NCBI RefSeq assembly: GCF_008692195.1
Contig: NZ_RXOM01000031.1
Coordinates: 1 to 35,458 of the forward strand
DNA: 35,458 nt
Direction: 5' to 3'
Origin: Salegentibacter sp. R32
GTDB lineage: Bacteria > Bacteroidota > Bacteroidia > Flavobacteriales > Flavobacteriaceae
The notes under the pieces were generated by a model. It saw only the letters and a list, made by a program, of their open reading frames with translations. It was not told the origin of the DNA and did no database searches. The translations under genes and the position numbers were made by a program. Shown here piece by piece: positions 25,300 through 34,074 of this stretch. Numbering within the stretch: the stretch's first letter is position 1; each line of letters starts with the position of its first letter.

Positions 25300-26592
25300 A
25301 TGAAAATTTACAATGAATTAGAAGAACTAGTGGAAAAAGCTGTTCTTACTGAAGAAACAGCCCATAACATTAAGCACTATTACCATCAAAAAGACCAAAA
25401 TTCACCCAACCAACTCTATATTATCTTCGGTATTTTGGGAGCCATCTTGGTAGGCTTAGGTATAATTTTAATCATTGCCCATAACTGGGACAACTTCCCT
25501 ACCGGCCTTAAAACCGTCTTTGCTTTTATTCCTTTGGCACTAGGACAGCTACTTGCTCTATATGTAATTCTAAAAAAATATAGTCATATGGCTTGGCGGG
25601 AAGGAGTAGCTACTTTTTTGTTTTTTGCGATAAGCGTTAGTATTTCCCTCGTTAGTCAAATCTATCATATCTCGGGAGCTATAGAATCGTTTATGCTTAC
25701 ATGGATGCTTTTGGCACTTCCTCTTATTTATCTATTAGATTCAAGTGTAGCCTGTTTACTGTACCTTAGTGGGATTACCTTTTATGCCTGTTTACAAGGA
25801 TATTTTAATTATCCTACCAGCCCTCCCTATTTATACGGACTTTTATTGATAGCTGCTCTTCCATTTTATATTTATCAAGTAAAAAAGAAGAACCGAAATA
25901 TTCATGCGGTAGCCTTACAAAATTGGACCATTGCTTTATCATTTCTTATCGTGTTGGGCGCTTTTTCCCATCAACACCAGCCAGTAATTTACATCTCCTA
26001 TATCTGCATGTTTGCTTTTTTCTTAGGCCTCTACCCTATTAGAACATTTAAAAACGCTACTAGCCTTCAATTGTCCTATGCATTTGTGGGTTATGGCGGA
26101 ACTTTGGTAATTTTATTTATATTAAGTTTTAGGGAGGGTATTTGGGATTCTTTTACTCCTGAACTATTGGGCAATCGTTTTTTTACTTCTCCTGAATTTC
26201 TCTTAAGCTTAGCTTTTAGCCTGGCAGCCAGTTATTTTGTTTTTCAGGAATATATAAAAGCAGGAAGTATCTCGAAAATTTCTCCTTACCGTATCAGTTA
26301 TCTCCTGTGCATAGCTCTATTCTTTACAGGAATTTACCTCTCGTTAGGCGCCATTATCATTAATATGTATTTACTCATGTTGGGCCTTTATACCATTCGG
26401 CTAGGCAATAAAAAACAACACTTGGGCATCCTTAACTTTGGGCTTAGTATTATTACCGTACTTATTATTTGTAGGTTTTTTGACACCAATTTAAGTTTTA
26501 TAACCCGTGGAATATTGTTTCTACTCGTTGGAGCCGGTTTTTTTATCGCAAATTATTTAACCCTTAAACGAAAAAAGCAAAATGCTCAGTAA
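25300..26592 (+). CDS. DUF2157 domain polytopic membrane protein
   Basis: The protein has 430 residues. The N-terminal cytoplasmic part (about 1-40) has a helical, acidic character (LEELVEKAVLTEETAHNIKHYY). It is followed by LYIIFGILGAILVGLGIILIIAHNWDNFP, the defining start of DUF2157, with the conserved HNWDNFP turn. About eleven to twelve further hydrophobic helices run to the C-terminus. The family is widespread and of unknown function. It overlaps the next gene by 11 bp, and that gene encodes its usual partner (GDYXXLXY type), so the two probably act together in the inner membrane. A -7-like box stands 28 bp upstream. Confidence 0.88.
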   Translation: MKIYNELEELVEKAVLTEETAHNIKHYYHQKDQNSPNQLYIIFGILGAILVGLGIILIIAHNWDNFPTGLKTVFAFIPLALGQLLALYVILKKYSHMAWREGVATFLFFAISVSISLVSQIYHISGAIESFMLTWMLLALPLIYLLDSSVACLLYLSGITFYACLQGYFNYPTSPPYLYGLLLIAALPFYIYQVKKKNRNIHAVALQNWTIALSFLIVLGAFSHQHQPVIYISYICMFAFFLGLYPIRTFKNATSLQLSYAFVGYGGTLVILFILSFREGIWDSFTPELLGNRFFTSPEFLLSLAFSLAASYFVFQEYIKAGSISKISPYRISYLLCIALFFTGIYLSLGAIIINMYLLMLGLYTIRLGNKKQHLGILNFGLSIITVLIICRFFDTNLSFITRGILFLLVGAGFFIANYLTLKRKKQNAQ

Positions 26593-27145
26593 AAAAATAC
26601 TCTTCCCTTTATTTGCAGTCATGGTCATTGCCCAGTGGTATATACCCGGACATATGATTTGGGAAAAAGAAGAAATCCTGTTATCTGGTAAAGCCTATAA
26701 ATTTAAAATAAGGCCTTTTGATCCTTATCACCCACTAAAAGGAAAATATATTCGCTTGGTTTATGAAGAAGACTCTTTTACCGTTCCTACTGTAGAACCC
26801 TGGATGACCGGAAAAGAAATTTATGTAGTACTCACAACAGACGAAGAAGGCTATGCCCAAATAAAAGATATTCAACCCACGGCTCCCAATACCGCTAAAA
26901 ATAACTATTTTAAAGCCCGTTCCAATAATTACACAAGAGAGAACATCATTCAGCTCCATTATTCATTCGATGAATTTTATATGAATGAATTTAAAGCTCC
27001 CAAAGCCGAAAATCTTCAACGGGAAATTGCCCAAGATTCTACCAAAAATGTCTATGCTGTTGTGCATATTAAAGATGGTGAAGTGGTGTTAAAAGATGTG
27101 GAAGTTGACGGCATACCGCTTCGTGAACTTTTAAACACGAACTAA
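26582..27145 (+). CDS. GDYXXLXY-type membrane-anchored protein, partner of DUF2157
   Basis: The protein has 187 residues. A single N-terminal anchor or uncleaved signal (about 4-22, KILFPLFAVMVIAQWYIP) precedes a periplasmic beta-rich domain. The family signature is seen as FDPYHPLKGKYIRLVY (about 44-59), where the usual GDY is GKY. The later segment VVHIKDGEVVLKDVEVDGIPL is also typical. Proteins of this type nearly always sit directly after a DUF2157 gene. Here the genes overlap by 11 bp. The function is unknown; a membrane complex is inferred from the constant pairing. Confidence 0.82.
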   Translation: MLSKKILFPLFAVMVIAQWYIPGHMIWEKEEILLSGKAYKFKIRPFDPYHPLKGKYIRLVYEEDSFTVPTVEPWMTGKEIYVVLTTDEEGYAQIKDIQPTAPNTAKNNYFKARSNNYTRENIIQLHYSFDEFYMNEFKAPKAENLQREIAQDSTKNVYAVVHIKDGEVVLKDVEVDGIPLRELLNTN

Positions 27146-27160
27146 GCTTTTTACTTCCAT

Positions 27161-27421
27161 CCCGTCAGGTCAAGTGGGATTTCATAGAAAGTCTGTTTAC
27201 GGGCGAAAGTGTGATCCTGACCTTATGGTTCTCGATACATTTTTCTTTCCTTTCGTTCAGAAAAACACTCGAACGGACTTAAAGTAACCCAAATCTTTTA
27301 TGAATTTCGTCAATTATTTTGGGCATTGAGTGAATTTTCATAGAAAATTTGTATTAAAATGCAATTCAAACAAAACTTCGATACAAAATCTTTTATCAAA
27401 GATTTCACTCAGTTTCCGTCA
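27161..27421 (+). repeat. long dispersed palindromic repeat, copy 2
   Basis: Same layout as copy 1: CCCGTCAGGTCAAGTGGGAT at the start, GTTCTCGATACATTTTTCTT and TTTCGTTCAGAAAAACACTCG in the middle, CTCAGTTTCCGTC at the end. The 5' part has diverged from copy 1 while the 3' 136 bp is nearly identical. It covers most of the 27146-27558 gap; the rest shows no gene. Confidence 0.85.
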
Positions 27422-27558
27422 CTACTTCTTCAAATTTAACACAGTCCCTATTTCCTAATACCTACTCCCCACTCCCTTTTATTCCTTGTTAAACAAACTT
27501 TAAACCCGCTTATTTCTTAAAAAAGGCAGGGAGAAAGCCTTAACTTTAAAGAAAAAAG

Positions 27559-28554
27559 ATGAGTAATACTATTTTATTGAACAACCGACCTGAAGGAAAA
27601 CCACAGGAATCTGATTTTAAATTTGTAGAACAAGAAGTAGGTACTCCTGGTGAAAATGAACTTTTAGTAGAAGCCAAATACGTTTCAGTGGACCCTTACC
27701 TCCGGGGAAGGATGAGGGACGAGAAATCGTACATTCCGCCTTTTGAACTTCACAAGCCTATCTCCTCTTCTATCGTGGCTAAAGTACTCGAGTCTAATAA
27801 TGCTAACTTTAAAGAAGGAGATTATGTGTCAGGTAATATGGCTTGGAAAAAGAAACAAGTAATCACTACCGATAATTTACAGAAAGTAGACCCCGATAAA
27901 GCTCCCCTTTCTGCCTATTTGGGTATTTTAGGGCTTACCGGACTCACCGCTTATTTAGGGTTGAATGAAATAGGAAAACCCAAAGAGGGAGAAACCCTAT
28001 TGGTCTCAGGTGCTGCCGGAGCCGTAGGAAGCGTGGTAGGACAACTAGGAAAAATACTGGGCTTAAAGGTAGTAGGTATTGCCGGAAGCGATGAAAAAAT
28101 AGAACTGCTTACCTCTAAGTTTGGTTTTGATGCAGGCATCAACTACAAAACCACCGACAATATGAAAGAAGCCATAGGCAAGGTCTGTCCCGATGGCGTA
28201 GATGTTTATTTTGATAACGTAGGAGGTGAAATTTCTGATGCAGTGCTCTTTCACATTAATAAATTTGCCCGCATCGTTATTTGCGGTGCCATTGCCGTTT
28301 ATAACAAAACCGATATTCCCAAGGGAATCGCCGTTCAACCCTTTTTAGTGAAGAAAAGTGCTTTAATGCAAGGTTTTATTGTGAGCAATTATGCCGATAA
28401 ATTTAAAGAGGCCTCACAACAATTAGTAAAATGGTTACAAGAAGACAAACTTCATTATGAAGAAACCATTGTAGAAGGTTTTGAAAATATTCCACAAGCT
28501 TTTATAGATTTGTTTGATGGGAAGAACAAAGGAAAGATGATAGTGAAGCTTTAA
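27559..28554 (+). CDS. NADP-dependent oxidoreductase, MDR superfamily (CurA / alkenal reductase-like)
   Basis: The protein has 331 residues and is a zinc-free medium-chain dehydrogenase/reductase. The N-terminal catalytic domain has VSVDPYLRGRMRDEKSY, the family hallmark. The Rossmann part carries GAAGAVGSVVGQLGKILG (about 154-171) for NADPH, then GVDVYFDNVGGEISDAVL and FARIVICGAIAVYN. The C-terminus ends IPQAFIDLFDGKNKGKMIVKL. Relatives include E. coli CurA and mammalian prostaglandin reductase 1, which reduce alpha,beta-unsaturated carbonyls, so a detoxifying alkenal/one reductase role is likely. No zinc-binding cysteines are present. It is a single gene, with a 14-bp palindrome right after the stop. 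Confidence 0.92.
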   Translation: MSNTILLNNRPEGKPQESDFKFVEQEVGTPGENELLVEAKYVSVDPYLRGRMRDEKSYIPPFELHKPISSSIVAKVLESNNANFKEGDYVSGNMAWKKKQVITTDNLQKVDPDKAPLSAYLGILGLTGLTAYLGLNEIGKPKEGETLLVSGAAGAVGSVVGQLGKILGLKVVGIAGSDEKIELLTSKFGFDAGINYKTTDNMKEAIGKVCPDGVDVYFDNVGGEISDAVLFHINKFARIVICGAIAVYNKTDIPKGIAVQPFLVKKSALMQGFIVSNYADKFKEASQQLVKWLQEDKLHYEETIVEGFENIPQAFIDLFDGKNKGKMIVKL

Positions 28555-28555
28555 G

Positions 28556-28569
28556 CAGTAAATTTACTG
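28556..28569 (+). terminator. possible weak terminator after the reductase gene
   Basis: CAGTAAA followed by TTTACTG starts two bases after the stop codon, then TTTAAAATAG. The stem is short and the T-run is poor. Confidence 0.3.
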
Positions 28570-28774
28570 TTTAAAATAGATTAAAATAACATATATGCTG
28601 TAAAATTAATAAAACAGTATTAAGAATCGTGTATCGAGATTTAGGTGTAAAATACATCTATTCTCGATACATTTTTTACTCTAAAAAATATTCGATCAGT
28701 TTAGCTATCTAACTTTTTGGAGCCTATAACCTATTCCCTATCTTCTATTAACCAATAACTATTTTCCCATTCAT

Positions 28775-29037
28775 CCCGTTAGGTCGAGTGAATTTTGCAA
28801 AAATTCTGTATCGAGACCAAGGGATGAAAACCACAAATCCTGTTCTCGATACATTCTTCTTCCCTTTCGTTCAGAAAAACACTCTAACGGATTTGGAGTA
28901 ACTTAAATTATGGAAATTCCCTCAAACAGTTTGAGGATTAAGGGAACTCTCCTAGAGAATTTGTATCGAAATGCCATCAAAACAAAAACTTCCATACAAA
29001 ATCTTTGATAAAAGATTTCACCCAGTCGTTTCCGTCA
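28775..29037 (+). repeat. long dispersed palindromic repeat, copy 3 (diverged)
   Basis: It shares AGGTCGAGTGAATTTTGC, GTTCTCGATACATTCTTCTT, TTTCGTTCAGAAAAACACTC and TTGATAAAAGATTTCACCCA with copies 1 and 2, with many changes between. A shorter half-element with GTATCGAG and CTCGATACATTTTT lies at about 28630-28680. The remaining 29038-29266 is very AT-rich and shows no gene. Confidence 0.75.
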
Positions 29038-29266
29038 AGTTTTTTAATCGAACTTATGAATTTTAATTTTTCATATATTAATTATTGGATTTCTTTTTGT
29101 ATAAAATTTACAATAAAATTAAATATTGTTATAGTGAGATTTTAATAAATTATTCTTAGTATTTACATCATATGATTGCTATAATATCATATTAAATTTA
29201 AATTTTATCAGTTTTTTTGATAAAATTATTTAAATTCGACATTTTTATTGATAAACAATTTTTAAT

Positions 29267-29779
29267 ATGAAGCGATCTAAAAGGTTAAAAGAACTCTATG
29301 ATTATCAGATACTGGATACGCCTCAAGAAAAAGAATTGGATGATTTTGCCCAATTAGCCGCCCTTACTTGTAATACCCCTTTTGCTTTAATAAGTTTTAT
29401 AGATAAAGACCGGCATTGGTACAAAGCCAAAGTAGGTTTGGCCGTTAGAGAATACCATAAACGGCATCCGTTTACGGAGTTTATTTTAAAAGGGAATTAC
29501 ACTTTTATAGAAGTAAAGAACATCGATTTAGATCCGCGGTTTGAAGAAGAGTTAGTCGTTGGCGAACATTCTATTAAGTACTATGCCGGTGTTACCTTAA
29601 AATCTTTAAACGGCGAAGTATTGGGCACCCTTTGTGTATTGCATAATAAGCCGTATTGCCTTAACGATAATCAAAAAAATTCCCTGAAAATTATAGCAAG
29701 TAAGGTCATGAAATACCTGAATGACCTAAAGCCTTACTTGAACAAAAAAGTACGATTTCTAATAATGCCACCAAACTAA
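29267..29779 (+). pseudogene. N-terminal GAF domain part of a frameshifted GAF-PAS-HisKA sensor
   Basis: This 170-codon frame gives a complete GAF domain. It opens RLKELYDYQILDTPQEKELD, then has FALISFIDKDRHWYKAKVGL, YYAGVTLKSLNGEVLGTLCV and NSLKIIASKVMKYLN, all usual for Flavobacteriaceae GAF sensors. After NKK the frame runs into unrelated residues (VRFLIMPPN) and stops. The -1 frame from the A6 run at 29743-29748 instead continues STISNNATKLKKLTDHVPHL, an expected linker and PAS start. One A lost from the run would explain this. The N-terminal piece may still fold and bind a small ligand alone. Confidence 0.75.
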
Positions 29780-30390
29780 AAAAACTTACCGATCATGTTC
29801 CGCATCTTATTTTTCAGCTAAAACTGCCCGCATCTGGAAAAATTTGTATTGAATTTGTGAGTAGAGGCATTAAGAAATTATTCCCTATGATTGATAATCC
29901 TCAAAAAATCATAGAGCAACCGGAATGGTTCATAAAAATTATTCATCCTGAACATCGCAAACAATTTAAAATACACCTCAAAAAGCTACTTGATAGTAAA
30001 AAAAGACATGTAATTGAATATAAACTCAACTATCCTGAAGATAAATGGCACTTATTAAAAGTAAACCCAGAAATACATAACGATGGAAGTGTAACTTGGT
30101 ATGGACATATTGAAGATATCACCAGCCATTTAGAATACGAAAAAGCGATGGAAAATATAGTTTACGATTTATCACATGTACTCCGCCGACCTGTGGCCAA
30201 TCTGTTAGGTATTAATAACCTTTTACAAGAGGAACAAAATTTAAACGAAAAAGACCTTAAAAAATACAGTAAATTTATACAGAAAGCTTCGCAGGAACTG
30301 GATGATTTCTCCCGCGAACTAAACGATATCTATCAAAAAAAGCGTGAAGAGGTGATGATTACCAAAATTAACAAGAAACTAATACAGTAA
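29746..30390 (+). pseudogene. C-terminal PAS-HisKA part of the same frameshifted sensor, no HATPase domain
   Basis: This frame supplies a PAS domain: VPHLIFQLKLPASGKICIEF, then EQPEWFIKIIHPEHRKQF, YKLNYPEDKWHLLKVNPEIH and VTWYGHIEDIT. A HisKA-like helix pair follows with the box YDLSHVLRRPVANLLG, which keeps the phospho-acceptor His. The protein ends about 60 residues later (ELNDIYQKKREEV) with no ATP-binding domain. A GTG at 29857 opens a 177-codon ORF, but conserved sequence extends further upstream, so that start is unlikely to be the original. Flavobacteriaceae have GAF-PAS-HisKA proteins that naturally lack HATPase, so the missing ATPase alone is not proof of decay. Confidence 0.7.
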
Positions 30391-30435
30391 ATTTACTCAA
30401 AACTAATTGTGTTTTTTCGATTCTTATTCCACCTG

Positions 30436-30957
30436 TTAATCCCTAATGCTGGCTTTCAATTTTTCTTTAAACCTTTCTATTTGTCTTCTATGTCTTAATA
30501 TATGAACTATTGCGTGTTCCAATAATTGTTCCACATCATATTGCTGTCCCCATCTAACATTTATTTTCTTGTCAAATTCGTATTCGCACATTTCCAAATT
30601 CGGATAATCTTCAAACAAATTTTCATGGCATTGAAACATCTTGTTTAATGCAACTTCATATTCAACAACATTTAAAAATAATTTTTTGTCTTTATATTCT
30701 ACTTTTTCCCCTAACCATTTCCTAATTTCTATTACATAGGTGTAACCACTTTGAATCACGTGAGTGAGAATTGTTTGAATTGATTTACAGTCTTCATCTT
30801 TTGTACTGAAATCTACTATCTTCACTAAATCATTCTTCGAAACATCTTTGATTACAGCAGTAAGTTCATGTAAAGATTTTTCATATTCATCAAGAAGAGC
30901 TCCAATTGCTCCATTTGTTCGGTATTTAGATTTTCTATTCATTGGTTTGACTTGCAA
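30436..30957 (-). CDS. DinB-like four-helix metal-binding protein
   Basis: The protein has 173 residues, mostly helical. Metal-ligand-type histidines stand at His66 (QTILTHVIQSGYTY) and in the C-terminal HAIVHILRHRRQIERF segment (His148, His152, His156). This fits the DinB/YfiT fold, whose members include bacillithiol- and mycothiol-dependent transferases; the substrate here is not known. The ATG at 30942 (MNRKSKYR) may be the true start because the five preceding residues look unstructured. It stands 8 bp after the DUF523 gene on the same strand and is probably co-transcribed with it. It is convergent with the PAS fragment. Confidence 0.8.
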   Translation of the reverse strand: MQVKPMNRKSKYRTNGAIGALLDEYEKSLHELTAVIKDVSKNDLVKIVDFSTKDEDCKSIQTILTHVIQSGYTYVIEIRKWLGEKVEYKDKKLFLNVVEYEVALNKMFQCHENLFEDYPNLEMCEYEFDKKINVRWGQQYDVEQLLEHAIVHILRHRRQIERFKEKLKASIRD

Positions 30958-30965
30958 GGAGTGGT

Positions 30966-31604
30966 TTAGTCACAAAAATATTCTTTATACCATTCGGTCT
31001 CGTCGTGGTCTATTGCAGTATTATCAGGGATATGATTCGAATCAATTTTTGAAAGTAGAATGTCCAATGATTTAAAATCTCTCTGACTTATCACTTTAAA
31101 TCCATTCCTTGTGAGCATTTCAGCACACACTCCCATACCAATTTGGTATTGTGGATTTTTAGAAAGCCTGTGCCCTTTATAGATTACTTGACTTCCACAC
31201 GCTGCACTTACATCCATCATAATCGCTAACTCTATATTATTCAATTGCGCAATTTCAAGCATTTTTTTTGCTGCTTCAACCATTCCTTTAGTTATGTTTT
31301 TGCCTGTTTCTGTAATCACAATAGCATTTCCATCTAATACATCTGCACCATTTCCGTCACTTATATCGGGAATCTCTCTTGGTGTTCCAAATGAGAAATT
31401 TTCTGGGCAGAAAGAAATTATTCTTACCTTGGGGTAATTTGCCAATGATCTAATATGAGGGTAGTCTCCATAGCTGCTTCCATCTGCACCGCATAAAGTA
31501 CCTAGTAAGCAAGAACTCACTAATATTCTTAGCGGGTCACTTTCTAAGGGAGTTCTAAGAGATTTTAAGTATTCTTTATCAGTCATTATTTTAATATTGC
31601 ACAA
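30966..31604 (-). CDS. DUF523 family protein
   Basis: The protein has 212 residues. LRILVSSCLLGTLCGADGS, ISFCPENFSFGTPREIP, GKNITKGMVEAAKKMLEIA and MMDVSAACGSQVIYKG are the DUF523 landmarks (commonly SxCLLGxxCRYDG, CPExxGGLxxPRxP and SPSCG). The cysteines in these three motifs are kept, so a metal or cluster site is possible; the family is functionally uncharacterised. The SPSCG motif is changed to SAACGSQ, as in a longer subgroup with extra C-terminal residues. An internal ATG at 31586 (MTDKEYLKSLRTPLE) is an equally good start. It is upstream of the DinB-like gene by 8 bp. Confidence 0.78.
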   Translation of the reverse strand: MCNIKIMTDKEYLKSLRTPLESDPLRILVSSCLLGTLCGADGSSYGDYPHIRSLANYPKVRIISFCPENFSFGTPREIPDISDGNGADVLDGNAIVITETGKNITKGMVEAAKKMLEIAQLNNIELAIMMDVSAACGSQVIYKGHRLSKNPQYQIGMGVCAEMLTRNGFKVISQRDFKSLDILLSKIDSNHIPDNTAIDHDETEWYKEYFCD

Positions 31605-31734
31605 TAGTTGGTCAGCTGGTGAGAAGTGAAAACCTTGCTGATAAGCCTTTACCTGCCATAAGCTGTATGAATTGTTAAGTTTAGTTTTTTCATATTGCTT
31701 TTATTCAGAAAATTAATTCAGTTGCCTCCTACTT

Positions 31735-31785
31735 TTCCGTAACCTAATACACGCCAGCGGTCTTGTGTAACCTTCAGTTACGGAA
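31735..31785. repeat. imperfect cruciform, attC-like in outline
   Basis: TTCCGTAAC (31735-31743) pairs with GTTACGGAA (31777-31785). Nested inside, ACAC (31749-31752) faces GTGT (31765-31768). A paired outer arm, a bulge and a paired inner arm recall integron attC or cassette recombination sites, but no integrase is in the window. It lies in the 287-bp gap 31605-31891, which has no gene. Confidence 0.45.
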
Positions 31786-31891
31786 TTAAAGATAATGTTT
31801 TTCGGTTTAGCACTGTCTTTAGCAATTCTGAGTGGATTCGGACGTAGTCAAATCAACCATAATTGCGATTATATATTTTTATACACGTTTT

Positions 31892-32452
31892 TTATTTTTC
31901 AGATTCATATCCGTGAACATTCCAAGATTTTAAAAAGTCATAACCTTTATGTCTTAAATATGTAATTCCATCGATTTTAAATTTTGTTTTAGTTAAATAT
32001 TCAATTTCGGTTATGTCCGAATCTCCTAAATTGACAAATTCCATTTGAGTTTTGCCATCTAATTTTATTAATCCAGTTATAGTAGAGCAAGATTTTATTG
32101 GTAACTCTTCGGTTCGTTCAATTTCTTTTGAATATGGGATTGTTTCCCAATATGCTAAATTTTTCGTTTTGTGGAAATCCAACCATAGTATACTTTCAGA
32201 ATCGATTTGATTTTCAGGTATCCAAAATCCGTTTAGATTTTCACGTACTGAATCCAATTCAGTCAAATCAATTTCATAATCATTTTTCACAACTACTAAA
32301 TCACGTTTTGGATTTGAACATCCAAGTAGGAAAAGAGTCAAAATTGATATGTAAATTATTAATCTCAAGTTACTGTTTTTAAATGTGCGATAAGGGTTCT
32401 TCAGATACGAGTAGTTGCGTGGGTTAGCGGTTAATCTTGTAAGTCCAAGCAA
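31892..32452 (-). CDS. small lipoprotein of unknown function
   Basis: The frame opens at 32452, but the first ~28 residues are not signal-like. The lipoprotein signal IIYISILTLFLLGC begins about residue 32, and a TTG at 32368 (LRLIIYISILTLFLLGCSN) is the most likely real start, giving about 158 residues. After the lipidated Cys the protein reads DYEIDLTELDSVRENLNGFWIPENQ, LWLDFHKTKNLAYWETIPYS, GLIKLDGKTQMEFVN and FKIDGITYLRHKGYDFLKSW. This resembles small 'lipocalin-like' or DUF-type lipoproteins that begin with a G-x-W segment. I cannot name the family. It lies in the run of small unrelated minus-strand genes. Confidence 0.65.
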   Translation of the reverse strand: MLGLTRLTANPRNYSYLKNPYRTFKNSNLRLIIYISILTLFLLGCSNPKRDLVVVKNDYEIDLTELDSVRENLNGFWIPENQIDSESILWLDFHKTKNLAYWETIPYSKEIERTEELPIKSCSTITGLIKLDGKTQMEFVNLGDSDITEIEYLTKTKFKIDGITYLRHKGYDFLKSWNVHGYESEK

Positions 32453-32511
32453 TTACTTATAATCTTTGTTGTGGTGAGTATTTTTGCCATTGTTCTATTA
32501 AGTTTTTCAAT

Positions 32512-32880
32512 TCAGATATTTTGATTTCTTAAAATATTCAAGAAAACAAAAGAGATAGTTATTGCCAATAAGATAACAGTTAGAGTAATTATTTTTTCAG
32601 TTTTAGTCAGCTTAATTTTTTCAACCAGTTCATAATTTGGAAATCTCTGATGAAAAATAAAGAAAAAAACAAAATAGAGTAGAAAGTGAAGACCAATTAT
32701 CCAATAAATTTTTATGCTATATTTTAAATTTACGAAAACATAAACATTCAAATTTACAATTAAACTCAAAATATGGGATGGAAAAATAATCCAAAAGTCT
32801 TTTTTTTCACGATAAAATTTGATGTAGATTTTTGACAAAAGAATGAAAGGGAAATATATCCATTTAACGTTTTTGTCCAT
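32512..32880 (-). CDS. small membrane protein of unknown function
   Basis: The protein has 122 residues. About four hydrophobic stretches (WIYFPFILLSKIYIKF; IIFPSHILSLIVNLNVYVFV; IYWIIGLHFLLYFVFFFIF; IITLTVILLAITISFVFLNI) are separated by short basic loops. It is very AT-rich, and its only polar part is the loop before the last helix (PNYELVEKIKLTKTEK). I recognise no family. Neighbouring genes on the same strand are 60 and 190 bp away, so it looks like a single-gene unit of the island. Confidence 0.55.
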   Translation of the reverse strand: MDKNVKWIYFPFILLSKIYIKFYREKKDFWIIFPSHILSLIVNLNVYVFVNLKYSIKIYWIIGLHFLLYFVFFFIFHQRFPNYELVEKIKLTKTEKIITLTVILLAITISFVFLNILRNQNI

Positions 32881-33069
32881 TTTATTTAGTCATTTTTTAG
32901 TCCATTTGCATTCAAGTTTAAATATTAACTACAACGACCTTGTATAATTTCCCAGTTAAGGGAATTTAGGAAATAAAGATAGTAAAAAGAACTGACTCTA
33001 ACGCGTAAGCATTTGTGTAAGCAGGGCACAGAGCCACAATTGGAAACATAAGTTGTTGTGCAACGTTTT

Positions 33070-33690
33070 TTAGTCACAGGTTGATTTTATTGTTGTTTTT
33101 CCATTTTCTTCGACCATTTCAAATCCATTATCAAGCATTGGTTGAAAGCTTTTACGACCGGTAAATTGCCAAAGTGCATATCCATACTGACATTGATTAA
33201 CAGTTCCATTTTTATATTCTTTCCGCATCAAATTTTTTAAGTCTTCCCAATATTTTTTCGGCGAATGAATAAATATAATTAAGGGGTTAAATTCTGGGTC
33301 AACAAAATCTTTATTATAATATTTTTTTATTCGTTTAATACTTGGGAAGCCATATTTTTTAGTGATTTCTATCATTCTTTCCGTATGTTCGGCATCCATG
33401 GGATTAATATATTTTCTCCAAATTATATTTTTAATACTGTCTGATTCAAAAGATCTTTTTTTAACTTCCTCAAGTCTTAAACTATCAGAGAGGTTTTCAA
33501 TTCTGTTAGTTTCTGATTTGTCAAAAGTTTTGAAAACTGTGTATTCACGCAAAGTTTGGTCATATCCATACATAAATTCCATCTCTTCAACTAAAGCAAT
33601 AATGTCTTTTTTTAAAAGTGAATCTCTTTCAGTTTGAGAGTAAATTACATTACCTAAAAAAAAGATTAGAATCAATATTTTATATTTCAT
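33070..33690 (-). CDS. secreted protein, DUF6624-like
   Basis: The protein has 206 residues. The signal peptide is about 1-18 (ends VIYSQ). The mature part is helical and charged. The segment MDAEHTERMIEITKKYGFPSIKRI, followed by NPLIIFIHSP and then LRMRKEYKNG-like and CQYGYALWQFTGRK sequence, resembles DUF6624 proteins, which carry a YGFP turn followed by a HSP/QHA segment. The match is by eye and moderate. It is probably periplasmic; the function is unknown. It is the most upstream gene of the small-gene island on this strand, with 522 bp of structured non-coding DNA before the next gene. Confidence 0.6.
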   Translation of the reverse strand: MKYKILILIFFLGNVIYSQTERDSLLKKDIIALVEEMEFMYGYDQTLREYTVFKTFDKSETNRIENLSDSLRLEEVKKRSFESDSIKNIIWRKYINPMDAEHTERMIEITKKYGFPSIKRIKKYYNKDFVDPEFNPLIIFIHSPKKYWEDLKNLMRKEYKNGTVNQCQYGYALWQFTGRKSFQPMLDNGFEMVEENGKTTIKSTCD

Positions 33691-33987
33691 TCAGTAATTT
33701 TTTTTAAATATTTGTCAATATGCAAATAAACACAATTGCATTTATCTATCGTATTAATATAATTATTTTTTACAAACTTCTTCACCTCCTCCTATAAGCT
33801 ATAACAAAACAAACTTCAACTTAAATGAATTAAAAGAAGTTCGAAGTAGGAAGCAGAAAATTTAAGATGTAACAAAGATTTAAGACTTCGACTTCTTTTT
33901 CAACTTCAATTTCCCATGTCACCCTGAGCAGAGCCGAAGGGTCAACTTCATTTCTCCCACTCTTCTACTGCCTTCCTTCGGCAATCC

Positions 33988-34013
33988 TTCGGTAAAAGTT
34001 CCATTTTACCGAA
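33988..34013. repeat. 10-bp stem hairpin
   Basis: TTCGGTAAAA (33988-33997) pairs with TTTTACCGAA (34004-34013) around GTTCCA. No T-tract follows on either strand, so it is not a standard terminator. Upstream, 33691-33987 holds no gene; near 33917 is another copy of the CACCCTGAGC...CGAAGGG motif. Confidence 0.55.
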
Positions 34014-34017
34014 ACCC

Positions 34018-34050
34018 ACCCGAACAAGACCCGAACGAGACCCGAACAAA
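34018..34050 (+). repeat. three 11-bp direct repeats
   Basis: ACCCGAACAAG, ACCCGAACGAG and ACCCGAACAAA stand head to tail, with a further ACCC after them. They lie 160-195 bp upstream of the DUF6266 gene. Confidence 0.75.
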
Positions 34051-34074
34051 ACCCCTACTAAATCACTGAAAATT

